From assembly GCA_027972325.1 (NCBI GenBank), contig JAPMOS010000042.1:87501-151500 (forward strand): a stretch of 64,000 bases of DNA, read 5' to 3'. The stretch is from Paratrimastix pyriformis (lineage: Eukaryota; Preaxostyla; Paratrimastigidae). Both the position numbers and the translations under genes were made by a program. This document shows positions 63,376 through 64,000 of the stretch, piece by piece. Below the pieces are notes generated by a model. The model was not told where the DNA came from and ran no database searches. It saw only the letters and a program-made list of their open reading frames with translations. Numbering within the stretch: the first letter of the stretch is position 1; every line of letters begins with the position of its first letter.

Positions 63376-64000
63376 ATGCAGAGGGAAATGAGCTCCGGCC
63401 TTGTTGTGGCCGGAGAGCTCCTCTCTCTACCACATCGTACTATATTATTTACCAAAGACCGCGAGAGTGTGCGCAGCATGTGCTGTGTAGAATCATTGCA
63501 CGAGTTGTGGGTTTCTTGCTTTGATGGAACAGTCAGAGTGTTCGGAACTGAGGTCTGGTTTTTCTTTGATTGATTCCTGCTCAAACTCTCGCAGAGTGGG
63601 GAGCTGCTGCGTCAAATCAGCTTCCCAGGTGATAATTTACGGTGCTTTCTCGATCTCCTTGCGGAGACGCACACAATTTGGGGTGGAAGTTCCAATGGTT
63701 ATCTTTTCGTCATGCACCCCTCTGGAGAGACTCTTTGGAAAATGTCTGTTTTCCCCGCGGGACCTAATCTGCTCACTGCCACCAACAAACCAGCGAGGCG
63801 CACCACGGCGGGATCAACGCCCTGTGCCGGGCCACAGGAGCATCTCCTGCCTTGGCGTGGTCGGCTTCCGACGACTGCCGGCTGTGCCTGTGGGATGGCG
63901 AGGGGCACTGTCTGATGACCGTGAACGCGCACAACCTTCGCGTCCGGGCGCTGTGCTCGCTGCAGGGCGTGCTTTGGTCGGGGGGTGACGACGGGCTCCT
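63376..64000 (+). CDS. WD40-repeat protein, 5' part (3' end outside window)
   Basis: The likely start at 63376 reads MQREMSSGLVVAGELLSLP; an in-frame ATG at 63142 is possible. Exons at about 63376-63552, 63600-63743 and 63793-64000 join across short introns with donors GTCTGG and GTCTGT. Blades in order: VRSMCCVESLHELWVSCFDG then TVRVFGTESGELL; LLAETHTIWGGSSNGYLFVM then HPSGETLWKI; EAHHGGINALCRATGAS then ALAWSASDDCRLCLWDGEGH; NAHNLRVRALCSLQGVLWSG then GDDGLL at the edge. The H-x-G-x-I-N-A-L and W-S-A-S-D-D-C-x-L-x-L-W signatures are standard WD40. What follows the propeller cannot be seen, so the subfamily is open. Confidence 0.75.

Overview
The window is nuclear DNA of a GC-rich, intron-rich, flagellated protist. 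The evidence is short GT-AG introns, two eukaryotic tRNA genes, a transformer-2 splicing factor, Virilizer, a MAP kinase kinase and a dynein heavy-chain-like segment. I cannot name the genus. Two traits dominate. Introns are packed with trinucleotide (CAT)n/(ATG)n arrays, poly-C tracts and minisatellites. The 5' splice sites that can be anchored by protein homology almost all read GTC instead of GTA or GTG.

Layout. 1-12.2 kb (+): 3' part of a large gene with repeated IPT/TIG-like domains; its introns carry two inverted copies of a 1.35-1.6 kb non-autonomous mobile element, both inserted in (GAT)n arrays. 12.8-18.85 kb (-): a coiled-coil protein gene with tRNA-Ala(CGC) and tRNA-Lys(CTT) nested in its introns. 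18.9-19.6 kb (+): a thioredoxin-fold protein, divergent from the previous gene by about 75 bp. 20.3-21.6 kb (-): LSM12. 21.7-27.4 kb (-): a proline/serine-rich coiled-coil protein. 28.1-31.5 kb (+): an unrecognised helical protein. 31.7-33.1 kb (+): transformer-2-like SR protein. 33.3-34.7 kb (+): fluoride exporter FEX. 35.8-38.9 kb (-): a predicted nuclease-kinase fusion resembling the Crinkler class. 39.8-53.6 kb (+): Virilizer/VIRMA, the largest gene, with introns of up to 0.8 kb of nearly pure CAT repeat. 53.9-56.9 kb (+): a MAP kinase kinase. 57-60.7 kb: an orphan terminal exon, a 5'-truncated LINE fragment and nested poly-A retroelement tails. 60.9-61.3 kb (-): a single-domain fascin-like protein. 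61.8-62.7 kb (+): a dynein heavy-chain tail segment. 63.4 kb to the end (+): a WD40 protein that runs off the window.

Functional links. Three genes concern RNA (VIRMA for the m6A writer complex, transformer-2 for splicing, LSM12 for RNA binding). The rest are housekeeping, signalling or cytoskeletal, and nothing suggests an operon or a functional cluster. Most long apparent reading frames of poly-His, poly-Ile, poly-Ser, poly-Met or poly-Asp are simply the CAT/ATG arrays read in different frames.

Limits. Exon ends were placed by eye from conserved protein segments and GT/AG signals and can be off by a base or more. Spans of multi-exon genes include introns. Homology calls are from recognition of motifs, not from a search.
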